The notes: generated from the sequence alone by a model not told the origin. 64,000 nt of DNA from Roseospirillum parvum (GCF_900100455.1 NZ_FNCV01000001.1:537093-601092); one strand, 5' to 3'. Positions 17,848 through 27,202 are shown, counted from the stretch's first letter. Numbers and translations: made by a program.

Positions 17848-18605
17848 GCATCGCGTCCGCCGCCTCCTCCGCCACCTCCTCCGCAACCGGGCCCGCCGCC
17901 ACGCCGCTGGTCGAGATCGACAAGGTCACCGGCGGCTATGGCGGGTCCGACATCCTGAGCGACGTCGAACTGTCGATGACGGCCGACCAGATCGTCGTCA
18001 TCATCGGGCCCAACGGGGCCGGCAAGTCCACCCTGATGAAATCGGTCTTCGGGCTGGTCCGCATCCGCCAGGGCCACATCCGGCTGGACGGCGAGGAGAT
18101 CACCAACCTGCGCCCCGATCTGGTGGTGCAGAAGGGGGTCGGCTACGTGCCCCAGGAGCGCAACGTCTTCCCCTCGATGACGGTGGCCGAGAACCTGGAG
18201 ATGGGCGCCTTCCTGAGGCGCGACGACTTCCGGCCGCAGATGCGGCGCATGTACGACCTGTTCCCGCGTCTGGCCGAGCGGCGCGACCAGTTGGCCGGCT
18301 CGATGTCCGGCGGGGAACGCCAGATGCTGGCCATGGCCCGCGCCCTGATGCTGGAGCCCCGCCTCTTGCTGCTCGACGAGCCGACCGCCGGGCTGTCGCC
18401 GCTGTTCATCGACCAGACCTTCGAACGCATCAAGGAGATCAACAGCTTGGGCATCGGCATCCTGATGGTCGAGCAGAACGCCCGCCAGGCCCTGGCCATC
18501 GCCGACATGGGCTATGTGCTGGCGACCGGCCGCAACCGTTACACCGACACCGGGGCCAACCTGCTGGACAACCCGGAAGTCGCCGAAATGTTCCTGGGAG
18601 GTTAG
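17844..18605 (+). CDS. livF: Branched-chain amino acid-type ABC transporter ATP-binding protein LivF
   Basis: 253 residues. Second ATPase of the transporter: Walker [11 protein letters not shown], signature [16 protein letters not shown], Walker [14 protein letters not shown]. An Ala/Ser-rich leader of about 20 residues precedes the domain. It overlaps livG by four bases and is followed by livH after 7 bases, so it is translationally coupled. Confidence 0.93.
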   Translation: MSIASAASSATSSATGPAATPLVEIDKVTGGYGGSDILSDVELSMTADQIVVIIGPNGAGKSTLMKSVFGLVRIRQGHIRLDGEEITNLRPDLVVQKGVGYVPQERNVFPSMTVAENLEMGAFLRRDDFRPQMRRMYDLFPRLAERRDQLAGSMSGGERQMLAMARALMLEPRLLLLDEPTAGLSPLFIDQTFERIKEINSLGIGILMVEQNARQALAIADMGYVLATGRNRYTDTGANLLDNPEVAEMFLGG

Positions 18606-18612
18606 CCGCGCC

Positions 18613-19473
18613 ATGGATGTGGTCCAGCTTTTCGTCTATGGCATCGTCCTCGGCTCGATCCTCACCCTGGGGGCGATCGGGGTGTCGCTGATCTATGGCA
18701 TCCTGCGCTTTGCCCATTTCGCCCAGGGCGACGTGGCGGCCTTCGGGGCCTACATCGCCCTCAGCGTGGTGGTGGCCAGTGGCCTGCCGGCCCTGGCGGC
18801 GCTGCCCGTCGCCATGCTGGCGGCGGCCGGCCTGGCCATCCTTATCGACCAGACGGTGTACCGCCGCCTGCGCGGGGCCAGCCCGGTGATCCTGTTGATT
18901 TCCTCGTTCGGCATGGCACTGGTGATCCGCTCGCTGATCCAGCTGGTGTGGGGGCCGCACAACCAGACCTTCGCCAGCGGCATCCAGATCCCCTATCGGG
19001 TCGGCGGGCTGGTCCTCAAGCCGGACCACCTGCTGATCGTCGCCGCCGCGGTGGCGCTGGTGGTCGGGTTGCACCTGTTCCTGACCCGCACCCGCATGGG
19101 CAAGGCGATGCGCGCCATGTCCGACAACATGGACCTGGCCCTGGTCTCCGGGGTGCCGGCCGAGCGCGTGGTGATGGTCACCTGGGCCCTGGCCGGGGCC
19201 CTGGGCGCGGCGGCCGGGGTGTTCCTGGGCATGGATACGCGGCTGCATCCGCAGATGGGCTGGTCGGTGCTGCTGCCGGTGTTCGCCGCCGCCATCCTGG
19301 GCGGCATCGGCAAGCCCTATGGGGCGATCGCCGGCGGGCTGGTGATCGGGGTCGCCATGGAGATGTCGACCATGGTCATCGACCCCGCCTACAAGCCGGC
19401 GGTGGCCTTCGCCATCATGGTTCTGGTGCTGGTGGTGCGCCCGCAGGGCATTTTCGCCGGCAAGGTTCTCTAG
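18613..19473 (+). CDS. livH: Branched-chain amino acid-type ABC transporter permease LivH
   Basis: 286 residues, strongly hydrophobic with about eight membrane segments. The start MDVVQLFVYGIVLGSILTLGAIGVSLIYGILRFAHFAQGD is diagnostic of LivH-type permeases, and LGGIGKPYGAIAGGLVIG near the C-terminus is conserved. It partners with LivM. The order G-F-H-M differs from the common K-H-M-G-F. Confidence 0.92.
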   Translation: MDVVQLFVYGIVLGSILTLGAIGVSLIYGILRFAHFAQGDVAAFGAYIALSVVVASGLPALAALPVAMLAAAGLAILIDQTVYRRLRGASPVILLISSFGMALVIRSLIQLVWGPHNQTFASGIQIPYRVGGLVLKPDHLLIVAAAVALVVGLHLFLTRTRMGKAMRAMSDNMDLALVSGVPAERVVMVTWALAGALGAAAGVFLGMDTRLHPQMGWSVLLPVFAAAILGGIGKPYGAIAGGLVIGVAMEMSTMVIDPAYKPAVAFAIMVLVLVVRPQGIFAGKVL

Positions 19474-19498
19474 GGTCGGACAGGGGAGCGGTCACATC

Positions 19499-20455
19499 AT
19501 GGATTTCCTGGGCCTGGAGAGCTATCTGGTGGCCATGCTGACCACGGTCGGCATCTACGCCGTGCTCAGCCTGGGGCTGAACGTGCAGTTCGGCCTGACC
19601 GGGCAGATCAACATCGGCATCGCCGGCTTCTATGCCGTCGGCGCCTACACGGCGGCCATCCTGACGACCAGCGAGAGCGTGCATCACCTGGGCGGCTTCG
19701 GGCTGCCCTTCGTCATCGGGCTGGCCGGGGCGGTGCTGATGAGCGCCCTGATCGCCCTGCCGATCGGCCTGGTCACCATAAGATTGCGCTCCGACTATCT
19801 GGCCATCGCCACCATCGGCATCGCCGAGATCATCCGTCTGGTGTTCAAGAACGAGGACTGGCTGAGCAACGGCGTGCGCGGCATTCCGGGCATCGAGCGG
19901 CCGCTGGCCGGCTGGCTGGGCACCAACGCCCATGTCACCCTGGCCGTGGTGCTGGTGGTGCTGGCCGTCGTCTGGTGGCTGTGCGAGCGGGCCCGGGTCT
20001 CGCCCTGGGGGCGGGTCTTGCGGGCCATCCGCGAGAACGAGCAGGGGGTGACGGCGGCCGGCAAGGACGTGGTGCGCTTCCGCGTCCAGGCCTTCGTGGT
20101 CGGCGCCGCCATCATGGGCCTGGGCGGCGCCCTTTATGCCCACGTGGTCGGCTTCATCAGTCCGGAAGCGTTCATGCCCCTGCACGCCACCTTCCTGGTC
20201 TGGGTGATGCTGATCGCCGGCGGGGCCGGCAACAACACCGGGGCCATCGTGGGGGCGCTGATCATCTGGCTGGTCTGGTCCGGCACCGAGCTGGTCACCG
20301 GCCGCCTGCCGCCCGAGTTCGCCACCCAGGCCAGCTCGGTCAGGGTTTTGATGATCGGCGTGCTGTTACAGGTTATTCTGATCGCCCGGCCGCAGGGTTT
20401 GCTGCCGGAGCGGGCGCCGCGGGCCGTGGGAGCGGCCCGAGGGCGCGGGAAGTGA
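19499..20455 (+). CDS. livM: Branched-chain amino acid-type ABC transporter permease LivM
   Basis: 318 residues with about eight to ten membrane segments. GLNVQFGLTGQINIGIAGFYAVGAY and AIATIGIAEIIRLVFKNED are the LivM signatures. The ATG follows GGGGAG. It is the last gene of the transporter block. No livK-type periplasmic binding protein is adjacent, so specificity must come from a binding protein encoded elsewhere. Confidence 0.92.
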   Translation: MDFLGLESYLVAMLTTVGIYAVLSLGLNVQFGLTGQINIGIAGFYAVGAYTAAILTTSESVHHLGGFGLPFVIGLAGAVLMSALIALPIGLVTIRLRSDYLAIATIGIAEIIRLVFKNEDWLSNGVRGIPGIERPLAGWLGTNAHVTLAVVLVVLAVVWWLCERARVSPWGRVLRAIRENEQGVTAAGKDVVRFRVQAFVVGAAIMGLGGALYAHVVGFISPEAFMPLHATFLVWVMLIAGGAGNNTGAIVGALIIWLVWSGTELVTGRLPPEFATQASSVRVLMIGVLLQVILIARPQGLLPERAPRAVGAARGRGK

Positions 20456-20624
20456 GGCAGCCTGGGGCGGAAGGTGACTTAAAGTCGCCATAATCTTCCC
20501 CTAGTCTGCCTCAGGTCGGGTCCCGGAGGGACCTCTCCGTGGCCGATCCCGGTCCGCCCGACGGGCCGCGGCGCGGAGCTACCGGGACCATGAGAACAAT
20601 GACTTCAATAAGGAGTGGGATGCG

Positions 20625-21032
20625 ATGAAACGAGTTCTGACCCTGGCTGGTGCGCTTGCCCTGGTGGCCGGTGTGACCGCCGCTGATCCGGCCCATGCCG
20701 CCGACGGCGAGACCGTGTTCAAGAAGTGCTCTTCCTGCCACAACCTGAGCGCCGACAAGGACCACGGCAAGAAGCTGGGTCCCAACCTGTGGGGCGTGGT
20801 GGGCTCGAAGCCGGCCAGCAAGGCGGACTACAGCTACTCGGACAGCTACGAGAAGCTGGCCGCCAAGGGCGAGACCTGGACCAAGGAGAACCTCATGGGG
20901 TACGTCGAGAACCCCAAGAAGTTCCTGTCCGAGAAGCTGGGCGAGAAGAAGGTCAAGTCGAAGATGACCTTCTTCCTGAAGGACGAGGAAGAGCGTTCGG
21001 CCGTCATCGACTTCCTGGCCACCAAGAAGTAA
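20625..21032 (+). CDS. cycA: Cytochrome c2 (soluble periplasmic c-type cytochrome)
   Basis: 135 residues. The signal peptide is residues 1-25 (MKRVLTLAGALALVAGVTAADPAHA). The heme c site is CSSCH at about residues 35-39; the Lys-rich C-terminal half contains KSKMTFF, the probable axial methionine region. Cytochrome c2 shuttles electrons from the bc1 complex to cytochrome oxidase or to a photosynthetic reaction centre. AAGGAG lies nine bases before the ATG. Its own strong terminator follows, so it is probably monocistronic. High Lys content against the GC-rich background is typical of the family. Confidence 0.94.
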   Translation: MKRVLTLAGALALVAGVTAADPAHAADGETVFKKCSSCHNLSADKDHGKKLGPNLWGVVGSKPASKADYSYSDSYEKLAAKGETWTKENLMGYVENPKKFLSEKLGEKKVKSKMTFFLKDEEERSAVIDFLATKK

Positions 21033-21067
21033 GAACTGGGCAGCAGCGTCCCGCTTCCGGGGAAGGG

Positions 21068-21138
21068 CTGCCGCCCGGCCCGGAGGCGGGCGGCAGCCTG
21101 AACGGATGAGGCCGGCACCGAAGGGCGCCGGCCTTTTT
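21068..21138 (+). terminator. Rho-independent terminator of cycA, preceded by a second hairpin
   Basis: A first strong hairpin, GCTGCCGCCCG paired with CGGGCGGCAGC (21068-21098), is followed by GGCCGGC (21110-21116) paired with GCCGGCC (21127-21133) and then TTTTT (21134-21138). The second is a canonical intrinsic terminator 80-100 bases after the cycA stop. Confidence 0.88.
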
Positions 21139-21198
21139 CGTGTCCCTGGTTCGGTGTCGGGCGCGCGCCGGGTCGGCGCGGCCTGTCAGCCAGCCGAC

Positions 21199-22338
21199 TC
21201 AGCCAGCCGATTGGGCTGCCTTCCGTTGGCTCAGCAGGGTGTCGCGCAACTGGCTTTCGCAGGCTTTCAGGCGCTCCTCGGCCTCGGCCCGGCGGCGGCG
21301 CGCCTGCTCGGTGATGTCCATGGTCTCGGTCAGCGTGGCCATCAGGTTGGCGTTGGCCTGCTCGACCGCCTCGATGTCGACCACCCCGCGCTCGATGGCC
21401 TTGCGGGCCTCGCGGTTGGCGGTCTTCAGGCTTTCGCTCGACTGGACCAAAAGCTCGTTGGTCAGGTCGTTGACGTCGTTCACCGCCTCGGCCGCCTGGG
21501 TCGCCCGGTTGGCGGTGATGGCGATGGCCAACTGGCGCTTCCACATGGGAATGGTGTTGGTCTGCACCGACTGGATCTTGGCCACCAGTCCCTTGTCCAC
21601 GTCCTGGGTGTTGCGGATCGCCGGCATGTTCTGGATGACGATCTGCCGGGTCAGCTTGAGGTCGTGCAGGCGCCGTTCGACGCTGTCGATGGTGTTCTGG
21701 AAGTCGCGCACCTTCTGGGCGGCGATCATGTCGTCGGGATTCTTCTCGGCCGTCTGGCGCAACTCGGGCATCAGGCTGTCGGTCATGTGGGCGAGCACCG
21801 CCTCGCCGGCCTGGATGTAGATGTCGAGCCGGGCGTAGAAGCCCAGGGTTTCGGCGTACATGCGGTCCAGCTTCTCGATGTCGCTCATCAACTGGCGGGC
21901 ATGGCGGTCCAGGTTGGCCTGGATGGCCTCGATCTGGCTGTCCACCATCTCGTAGCGCTGCAGGAACTTGACCACCGGGCTGACCTTGCCGAGCAGCTTG
22001 CCGAAGAAGCCGGGCTCGCCCTCCTTCAACGCGTCGGTGGAGAAGCCGCGCATGGTGGCGACCACCTCCGACAGCGCCGCCTGGGCCGGGCCGATGTCCT
22101 TGTTGCGCACCCCGTCGAGGATGCTTTCGCTGGCCTCGGTGGCGCCGCGCTGGGCCTCGGCGCCCCAGGAGAGGATGGACAGGCTGTCCGCCGGGTCCAG
22201 CTCGGCGATGGCCTTCCTGAGGTCCGGCTCGCCCACCTCGGGCATCGAGCCGGCCTCGGCCAGCTCCTGGGTCAGGGCCGGGGTGGGCAGGGGGATGGCC
22301 GACAGGGCCTCGCGGGTCACGGGCAGGGTCTCGCTCAT
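21199..22338 (-). CDS. telA: TelA-family toxic anion resistance protein
   Basis: 379 residues, almost entirely helical, typical TelA. Family features include LGKVSPVVKFLQRYEMVDSQIEAIQANLD (about 150-180) and the C-terminal QSSESLKTANREARKAIERGVVDIEAVEQANANLM. TelA proteins are linked to tellurite and other toxic-anion or envelope stress, and their biochemical activity is unknown. It is the last gene of a six-gene operon; its ATG overlaps the xpaC stop by four bases and AAGGAG lies upstream. Confidence 0.92.
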   Translation of the reverse strand: MSETLPVTREALSAIPLPTPALTQELAEAGSMPEVGEPDLRKAIAELDPADSLSILSWGAEAQRGATEASESILDGVRNKDIGPAQAALSEVVATMRGFSTDALKEGEPGFFGKLLGKVSPVVKFLQRYEMVDSQIEAIQANLDRHARQLMSDIEKLDRMYAETLGFYARLDIYIQAGEAVLAHMTDSLMPELRQTAEKNPDDMIAAQKVRDFQNTIDSVERRLHDLKLTRQIVIQNMPAIRNTQDVDKGLVAKIQSVQTNTIPMWKRQLAIAITANRATQAAEAVNDVNDLTNELLVQSSESLKTANREARKAIERGVVDIEAVEQANANLMATLTETMDITEQARRRRAEAEERLKACESQLRDTLLSQRKAAQSAG

Positions 22339-23042
22339 GGCTGGGTGGCTCCTTGGGGCTCGGATTCCGAAAGCATGCGGCGGATCACGGTCAACTCGAT
22401 GTCGAGGCTTTCCAGGTCGTCGGCCACGTTGGTCTCGCGCTGGCGCTCGAAGGCGCGGGCCAGATGGTCCAGCGCCTCGCCGGCCTTGACCATGACCTCG
22501 GCCTGGGGTGGCACGCCCTTGGCTTCCAACTCAGCGTAACGCTCGGCGACCTGGGCGGCGTCCTCCAGGTAGACGTTCAGGAAGCGGCGCGAGCGGCGCA
22601 CGTCGCCGGGGTCGTCCTTCAGGGCGGCGACCACCCGATAGGCGGTGTCGGCCATCTCCTTCAGGGCTTTCTGGGTCGGCTTGTGGCGGATCCGCCGACG
22701 CGCCGCCCGGGTCCGCTCGATGCGTGCCAGGGCCTCGGTCATGACCTGCCACAGGTGCTCCGGGCTGATCCCGTCGGCCGGGTCGATCAGCTCCCAGGGC
22801 GCATGGTCGCGGCCGATCAGCAGGCGCAGGCCGAAGCCGGCGACCAGACCGGTGGCCAGCGCCGCCAGGGTGCCCAGGGGGCCGCCCAGAACCACCGTTG
22901 CCGGCTGCATGGCCAGGATGACCAGGGCCGCCAGCAGGCAGCAGGTGACGAACTTCCAGCCCTCCAGCCACGGCCAGGGGAGGGCCCGTTGGCTGGCCAG
23001 ATCGGCTTGCAGGCGGCGGCTCAGGCGGTCGGTGGCGGCCAT
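22335..23042 (-). CDS. XpaC-like membrane protein (5-bromo-4-chloroindolyl phosphate hydrolysis family)
   Basis: 235 residues. Two adjacent hydrophobic segments (about 29-48 and 53-75) are followed by a helical cytoplasmic region with RTRAARRRIRHKPTQKALKEMADTAYRVV. XpaC-type proteins almost always neighbour telA, and the pair is thought to act together; the historical name reflects a phenotype, not a proven enzyme. It overlaps telA by four bases and follows the OmpA-like gene by eight. Confidence 0.85.
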   Translation of the reverse strand: MAATDRLSRRLQADLASQRALPWPWLEGWKFVTCCLLAALVILAMQPATVVLGGPLGTLAALATGLVAGFGLRLLIGRDHAPWELIDPADGISPEHLWQVMTEALARIERTRAARRRIRHKPTQKALKEMADTAYRVVAALKDDPGDVRRSRRFLNVYLEDAAQVAERYAELEAKGVPPQAEVMVKAGEALDHLARAFERQRETNVADDLESLDIELTVIRRMLSESEPQGATQP

Positions 23043-23050
23043 CGGGGGGG

Positions 23051-23491
23051 TCAGTTCCAGGGCGCCGGGTGGACCAGGGTCACCACCACCCGGGCGAGGC
23101 GTCCCTGATAGGCCAGGGTGGGTTCGTCGTCGCGCCGCGGCAGGGGCTCGCTGCCGCCGATGCCGGCGGTGGTCAGGCGTGCGCGGTCGATGCCGGCGGC
23201 GATCAGCCGGTCGGCCACCGCCTCGGCCCGCTGTTGGCTGAGCAGGCGGTTGCTGTCGGCGTCGCCCAGGGTGCCGCTGTGGCCGACCACCGAGGCATGG
23301 TGGCGCGGATGCTCGGTGAGGAAGACGACGGCCCGCTCGATGGCGGTGCGCCCCTCGGCGGTCAGCTCGGTGCCCCGGGCGAAGGGCACGGTCAGGCGCT
23401 GGGTGCTGGCGAGGTTGCCCAGCCAGTGGGTGCCGAGCACGGCGCCGGTGGCGAGAACGATCAGGGCGAGGCCGAACAGTCTGCGGGTCAT
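23051..23491 (-). CDS. Small membrane-anchored OmpA-like domain protein
   Basis: 146 residues from the ATG at 23491. An N-terminal signal-anchor (about 5-24) is followed by one OmpA C-terminal-type peptidoglycan-binding domain. Visible are TAEGRTAIERAVVFLTEH and the signature NRLLSQQRAEAVADRLIAAGI, as in the NxxLSxxRA motif. It would tether to the wall from the inner membrane. It lies between the ProX-like and xpaC genes, 20 and 8 bases away. Confidence 0.82.
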   Translation of the reverse strand: MTRRLFGLALIVLATGAVLGTHWLGNLASTQRLTVPFARGTELTAEGRTAIERAVVFLTEHPRHHASVVGHSGTLGDADSNRLLSQQRAEAVADRLIAAGIDRARLTTAGIGGSEPLPRRDDEPTLAYQGRLARVVVTLVHPAPWN

Positions 23492-23511
23492 GGGGCGGGG
23501 TTTCGCGTTCC

Positions 23512-24375
23512 TCAGGAGCCGGTCATCCAGGCGGTGACCCGGTCGTTGTTGGCGTTCAGCCATTCGCGGATGGCGTCCTCGGGGCCGATTTCCTGGCCGC
23601 GCGCCAGGATGGCCTCGATCTCGGCGATGTCGAAGGACATGCGGGCCAGCAGCCCGGCCGCCTTGGGGAAATCCTCGGCGAATCCCTGGCGGACCATCAC
23701 ATGCACCGACTCGGCCTTGCCGAAGCGGTGCTCGGGGTCGTCCAGGTAGCGCAGATCATAGGCCCCGAACAGCCAGTGCGGGTTCCACAGGGTGGCGGCC
23801 ACGCAGGCCCCCGAGTCGATGGCTTGGCCAAGGTCGCGGGCCATGGAAAAGTCGGTCCCCTCGGTCAGTTCCAGGTTGGCGCCCAGATCGGACAGGGTGT
23901 CGCGCGTCATGCCCATGATGCCCGAGCCCGGGTCGATGCCGAGGATGCGCCCGCCGATCGCCTGGGCCCCCTCGGGTGTGGCCAGATCGGCCAGGGCGCG
24001 CAGCGAGTCGGGGCAGGCGGCGGAGACCGCGATGCCGAGGCGGGCGTTGTCGTACAGGGTGCCGTGATCAATCAGCTTGTCGCCGTACCGCTCCAGGTAG
24101 GCGGCGTGGGTCTGGGGCAGCCAGGCCATCATCATGGCGTCCAACTCGCCCAGGGCGACCGAGCGGTACTGGATGGCGATGTCCGACAGGGTCAGCTCGG
24201 CGTCGATGCCCATGCCCTTTTCCAGAATCAGGGCGGCCATCTTGGAGACGATCTCGGCATCCTGCCAGGTGGTCCAGCCGATCTTCACCGGCTCGGCGCG
24301 GGCCGGGCCGCCCGGGCCGGCGAGCAGCAGGCCGAGGGCCAGCAGGGGGGCGGCCAGCAGGGATCTACTGTTCAT
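23512..24375 (-). CDS. Glycine betaine-type (OpuAC/ProX) periplasmic substrate-binding protein
   Basis: 287 residues from MNSRSLL, with a signal peptide ending near PARA (about residue 27). The mature start EPVKIGWTTWQDAEIVSKM and GELDAMMMAWLPQTHAAYL are typical of quaternary-amine binding proteins. No permease or ATPase is nearby, so it is not part of a complete transporter here. It overlaps the vWA gene by 11 bases. Within the telA operon it may act as a ligand sensor; the ligand is unknown. Confidence 0.85.
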   Translation of the reverse strand: MNSRSLLAAPLLALGLLLAGPGGPARAEPVKIGWTTWQDAEIVSKMAALILEKGMGIDAELTLSDIAIQYRSVALGELDAMMMAWLPQTHAAYLERYGDKLIDHGTLYDNARLGIAVSAACPDSLRALADLATPEGAQAIGGRILGIDPGSGIMGMTRDTLSDLGANLELTEGTDFSMARDLGQAIDSGACVAATLWNPHWLFGAYDLRYLDDPEHRFGKAESVHVMVRQGFAEDFPKAAGLLARMSFDIAEIEAILARGQEIGPEDAIREWLNANNDRVTAWMTGS

Positions 24376-25162
24376 GGAAAAGGCCTCCGGAGCGGACATC
24401 GGCCACCTCGGCCAGCACCTGATCCAGGCCCTGGCGCAAGGCCTCGGGATCGGCGGCCGAGGTGTAGAAGGTGCGCCCCGGCTGGTTGAGGGCGCTGTCG
24501 GTGATGCAGAAACCCAGGGTGTGGATGCTGACCGGGCTGGCCGGGTTGTCGGTGATGGCGCGCACCACCGGGGCCGGGTCCTGGCCCTCGCTGTGGGCGC
24601 CGTCGGTGATGACGATCAGCCGGTAGTCGCCGAAGCCGCGTTGGCGCGCCCCTTGCGCCTCAAGCATTTGCTGGCCCAGGGCCAGGGCATCGCGCAGGGG
24701 GGTGCCGCCATCGGGCAGGGCGGCCTCGACGGCGGCGGTGAACCGGCGCCGGTTGCCGGTGGCCAGGGGAACCCGGGTCGACAGCCCGTGATGGTCGAAG
24801 ACGACCAGGCCCAGGTTGGTGGCCGGGTCGATGTTGGCCAGCCAGCCGGCCAGCACGTCGCGCGCCGCCTGGGCCTTGTCGCGATAGGTGCCGGCGCACT
24901 TGGTGCCGGCCATGGAGCCCGACATGTCGAGCACCACCACAATGTTGGCGGCGGCCAGATTGTCGGCCATTTCGGCCGTCGTCTCATCGACTACCGTCCC
25001 GGCCGGCCAGTGCAGGTCGGCCAGTTGGGCCACGGTGGGGCTTGGCGGTGGCGGCAGCACCCCCGGGGTGGCGTTGCTCTCGGGCCCGCTCTCGTCGCAG
25101 CCGGCGAGCAGGGCGGCGGCCAGCAGCGGCACGGCAAGGCGGCGGACGAACGGGGTGGGCAT
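24365..25162 (-). CDS. von Willebrand factor A lipoprotein
   Basis: 265 residues. Lipoprotein signal with lipobox LLAGC (Cys22). A vWA domain begins near residue 74: the MIDAS motif DMSGSM (79-84), the Thr in GGTPLRDAL, and the Asp in VITDGAHSEG are all present, so metal binding is likely intact. vWA domains mediate metal-dependent protein contacts. Asp is avoided at position +2 of the mature protein? No: the lipobox Cys is followed by Asp, the classical inner-membrane retention signal. It overlaps the ProX-like gene and follows the SBP-OmpA gene by 26 bases. Confidence 0.88.
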   Translation of the reverse strand: MPTPFVRRLAVPLLAAALLAGCDESGPESNATPGVLPPPPSPTVAQLADLHWPAGTVVDETTAEMADNLAAANIVVVLDMSGSMAGTKCAGTYRDKAQAARDVLAGWLANIDPATNLGLVVFDHHGLSTRVPLATGNRRRFTAAVEAALPDGGTPLRDALALGQQMLEAQGARQRGFGDYRLIVITDGAHSEGQDPAPVVRAITDNPASPVSIHTLGFCITDSALNQPGRTFYTSAADPEALRQGLDQVLAEVADVRSGGLFHEQ

Positions 25163-25188
25163 GGGCGCTCTCCCTGCCGGCGGGCGGC

Positions 25189-26958
25189 CTACCAATTGAC
25201 CACCGGGGTCAGCACGTCGGATTCGGCCTCCACGTTGACCATGCGGAAGACGACCCGCATGTTGGCGCGGATTTCCTCTTCGGTGCGCGGCGGGGCCGGG
25301 TCGCCGGCCTTGAAGCTGTCCGGGCAGGCCGGCACCTCGGGGGCGCCGCACAGGCCGCTGGCCGGGTCCTCGATGCCCCGCCCGTCGACCACGAACTGCG
25401 AGGCGTCGAGCGGCACCCCGGAGCTGTCGGCGAAATCGAGGATGGCCCGGCGCACCGCCTGGGCGCGCGACAGGCTCAGGGTCAGGGTGGACTGGCGCTG
25501 GCGCCTGAGCACGTTCTCCGGCTGCCCTTCGCGGTACTTCATGACCAGATAGCGGGTCGGGTCGGTGTGGCCTTCCACCGTCATCACGGCGCCGCCGTAG
25601 GTGGCGGCCAGATCGATCACCCGGCGGAAGTCCCCGGCGTACCGGCTGGCCGGGAAGTCGGCCTGGTTGGGCTCGAAATTGATGGTGAAGGTGAGCAGGG
25701 TGCTGTCGTCCAGCGTGCCCTCGCTCTGCATGCGCCGGGTGGCGGCGTCGGCGGCCTGGGTGTCGAAGCCGCTGATGCGGGCCGCCCGGGTGTCGAACAG
25801 GTCGCCGCCCAGGTCGTCCCAGGCCCAGCCGGCGGTGGTGACCTCAAGCACCGTGCCGACCATCTGGCGCTCGGCCAGGAAGCGCCCGGTGTCGCCGACC
25901 AGCCGGGTGAAGCTCAAGGGGTGGCTGGCGGTGGCCCAGGTCTTGTTGCCCTCAAGGCCGACCGTCTCCACGCCCTTCCACAGCGCCTCGGCCTCGGCCG
26001 CGCGCTCGGCCGAGCCGAGCAGGATGGCGGCCACCTTGTCCCACGGCACGAGCTGTTTCAGCACGTCCTCGCGCACCTCTTCCTCGGCGTCGAGCAGGGC
26101 CTGGACCAGGGCCGCCACCTGCGCGCCGTTGGCTTTCAGGTAGTCGGCCCGGACCACCAGCACCTCGCCCAGGGCGCGCGACAGCGAGCGGGTGGAGAGC
26201 AAAACCTCGGCCCCGCGCACCGAGCCCTCGGCCCCGGTGCCGACGCCGCCGGCGGTCAGCACCTCGGCTTCCGGGGCGGTGACGAAGACGGCGTCGACGT
26301 CGGCGTTGCGCATGAACACGGCGGCCGGGGCGTCGCCCTCCAGGCCGCTGGCGCGGCGGGTGGCGAGCAGGGTCGGCGGCTGCCAGTCGCCGCCGGCGGC
26401 GGCTTTGGCGTCACTCAGGATGCGGGCCAGAAGGTCGAGCGGGCGGCCTTTTTCGGGATAGGCGATGGTGGCCCCGGAAAGGTCGGTCGGGCGGTCGATG
26501 CCGGGGCGCACCACCAGGGCGTCGTGGCCGCTCGACCAGCCGAACAGGAAGACGCCCACCGGGCTGGCGTCGCGGCCATCGCCGGCCGCCTTGGGGATCT
26601 CATCGGCGAGGCGCGCCAACTGGCCGTGGGTCAGCCGCATGAAGGGGGTGTCGCAGCGCAGGTAGGCGGCGAGCTGGGCCTCAAGATCGCGCCCGTCGAC
26701 CAGCCGCGCCGCCGTGTCGGCGCGGGCGAAGGCGCCGTTGGCCGCCGGCTCGGTGGCATAGGCGTTGGCGTGCACGCTGACCACGTCGGCCCCGGTCGGC
26801 AGCAGCGGAATGGCTGGCGCCTCCAGCGGGCGGCAGGCGGCCACATCGGCCTTCACCTCGGCCGCCCCATCCGCCGCCAGGGCCGGCGAAGACAGCGGGC
26901 CGGCCAGGGCGAGTACAGCCAGCAGGGCGGTAAGACAGGCGGCAGGGAAACGGGGCAC
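25189..26958 (-). CDS. Fusion of a phosphate-type substrate-binding domain with an OmpA peptidoglycan-binding domain
   Basis: 589 residues. Signal peptide 1-28 (cleavage near PALA-AD). Residues about 30-390 form a PstS/NMT1-like binding fold (DLSGATIAYPEKGRPLDLLARIL; RNADVDAVFVTAPEAEVL). Residues about 420-575 are an OmpA C-terminal domain with VEGHTDPTRY and LSLSRAQAVRRAILDFA, the conserved Asp and Arg that bind diaminopimelate. A binding protein fixed to peptidoglycan cannot diffuse to a transporter, which suggests sensing or scaffolding. It is the first gene of the telA operon, and no ABC genes accompany it. Confidence 0.9.
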   Translation of the reverse strand: MPRFPAACLTALLAVLALAGPLSSPALAADGAAEVKADVAACRPLEAPAIPLLPTGADVVSVHANAYATEPAANGAFARADTAARLVDGRDLEAQLAAYLRCDTPFMRLTHGQLARLADEIPKAAGDGRDASPVGVFLFGWSSGHDALVVRPGIDRPTDLSGATIAYPEKGRPLDLLARILSDAKAAAGGDWQPPTLLATRRASGLEGDAPAAVFMRNADVDAVFVTAPEAEVLTAGGVGTGAEGSVRGAEVLLSTRSLSRALGEVLVVRADYLKANGAQVAALVQALLDAEEEVREDVLKQLVPWDKVAAILLGSAERAAEAEALWKGVETVGLEGNKTWATASHPLSFTRLVGDTGRFLAERQMVGTVLEVTTAGWAWDDLGGDLFDTRAARISGFDTQAADAATRRMQSEGTLDDSTLLTFTINFEPNQADFPASRYAGDFRRVIDLAATYGGAVMTVEGHTDPTRYLVMKYREGQPENVLRRQRQSTLTLSLSRAQAVRRAILDFADSSGVPLDASQFVVDGRGIEDPASGLCGAPEVPACPDSFKAGDPAPPRTEEEIRANMRVVFRMVNVEAESDVLTPVVNW

Positions 26959-27202
26959 CGTCGAGCCTCCATCGGCGACAGGGCGCCCGGGGGCGCGCCA
27001 GGATCGATCATTCTCGGCACGGCGGCGGGGCGGGCGCGGGTCCGTCCGTTGGCGCCGGGCGGCGGTGCCTTAACAGATCGGGCAGCAGGCGGCGTCCGGC
27101 AACCCCCCCCTGGGCCGGCGCGGGCAGCATACATCAGGCGTTCCAGTGTTGGGAGGGGCCGTGGTCCGGGCGCGTGTCGGTCCCGGCCGCCCGCCCCTCA
27201 GC

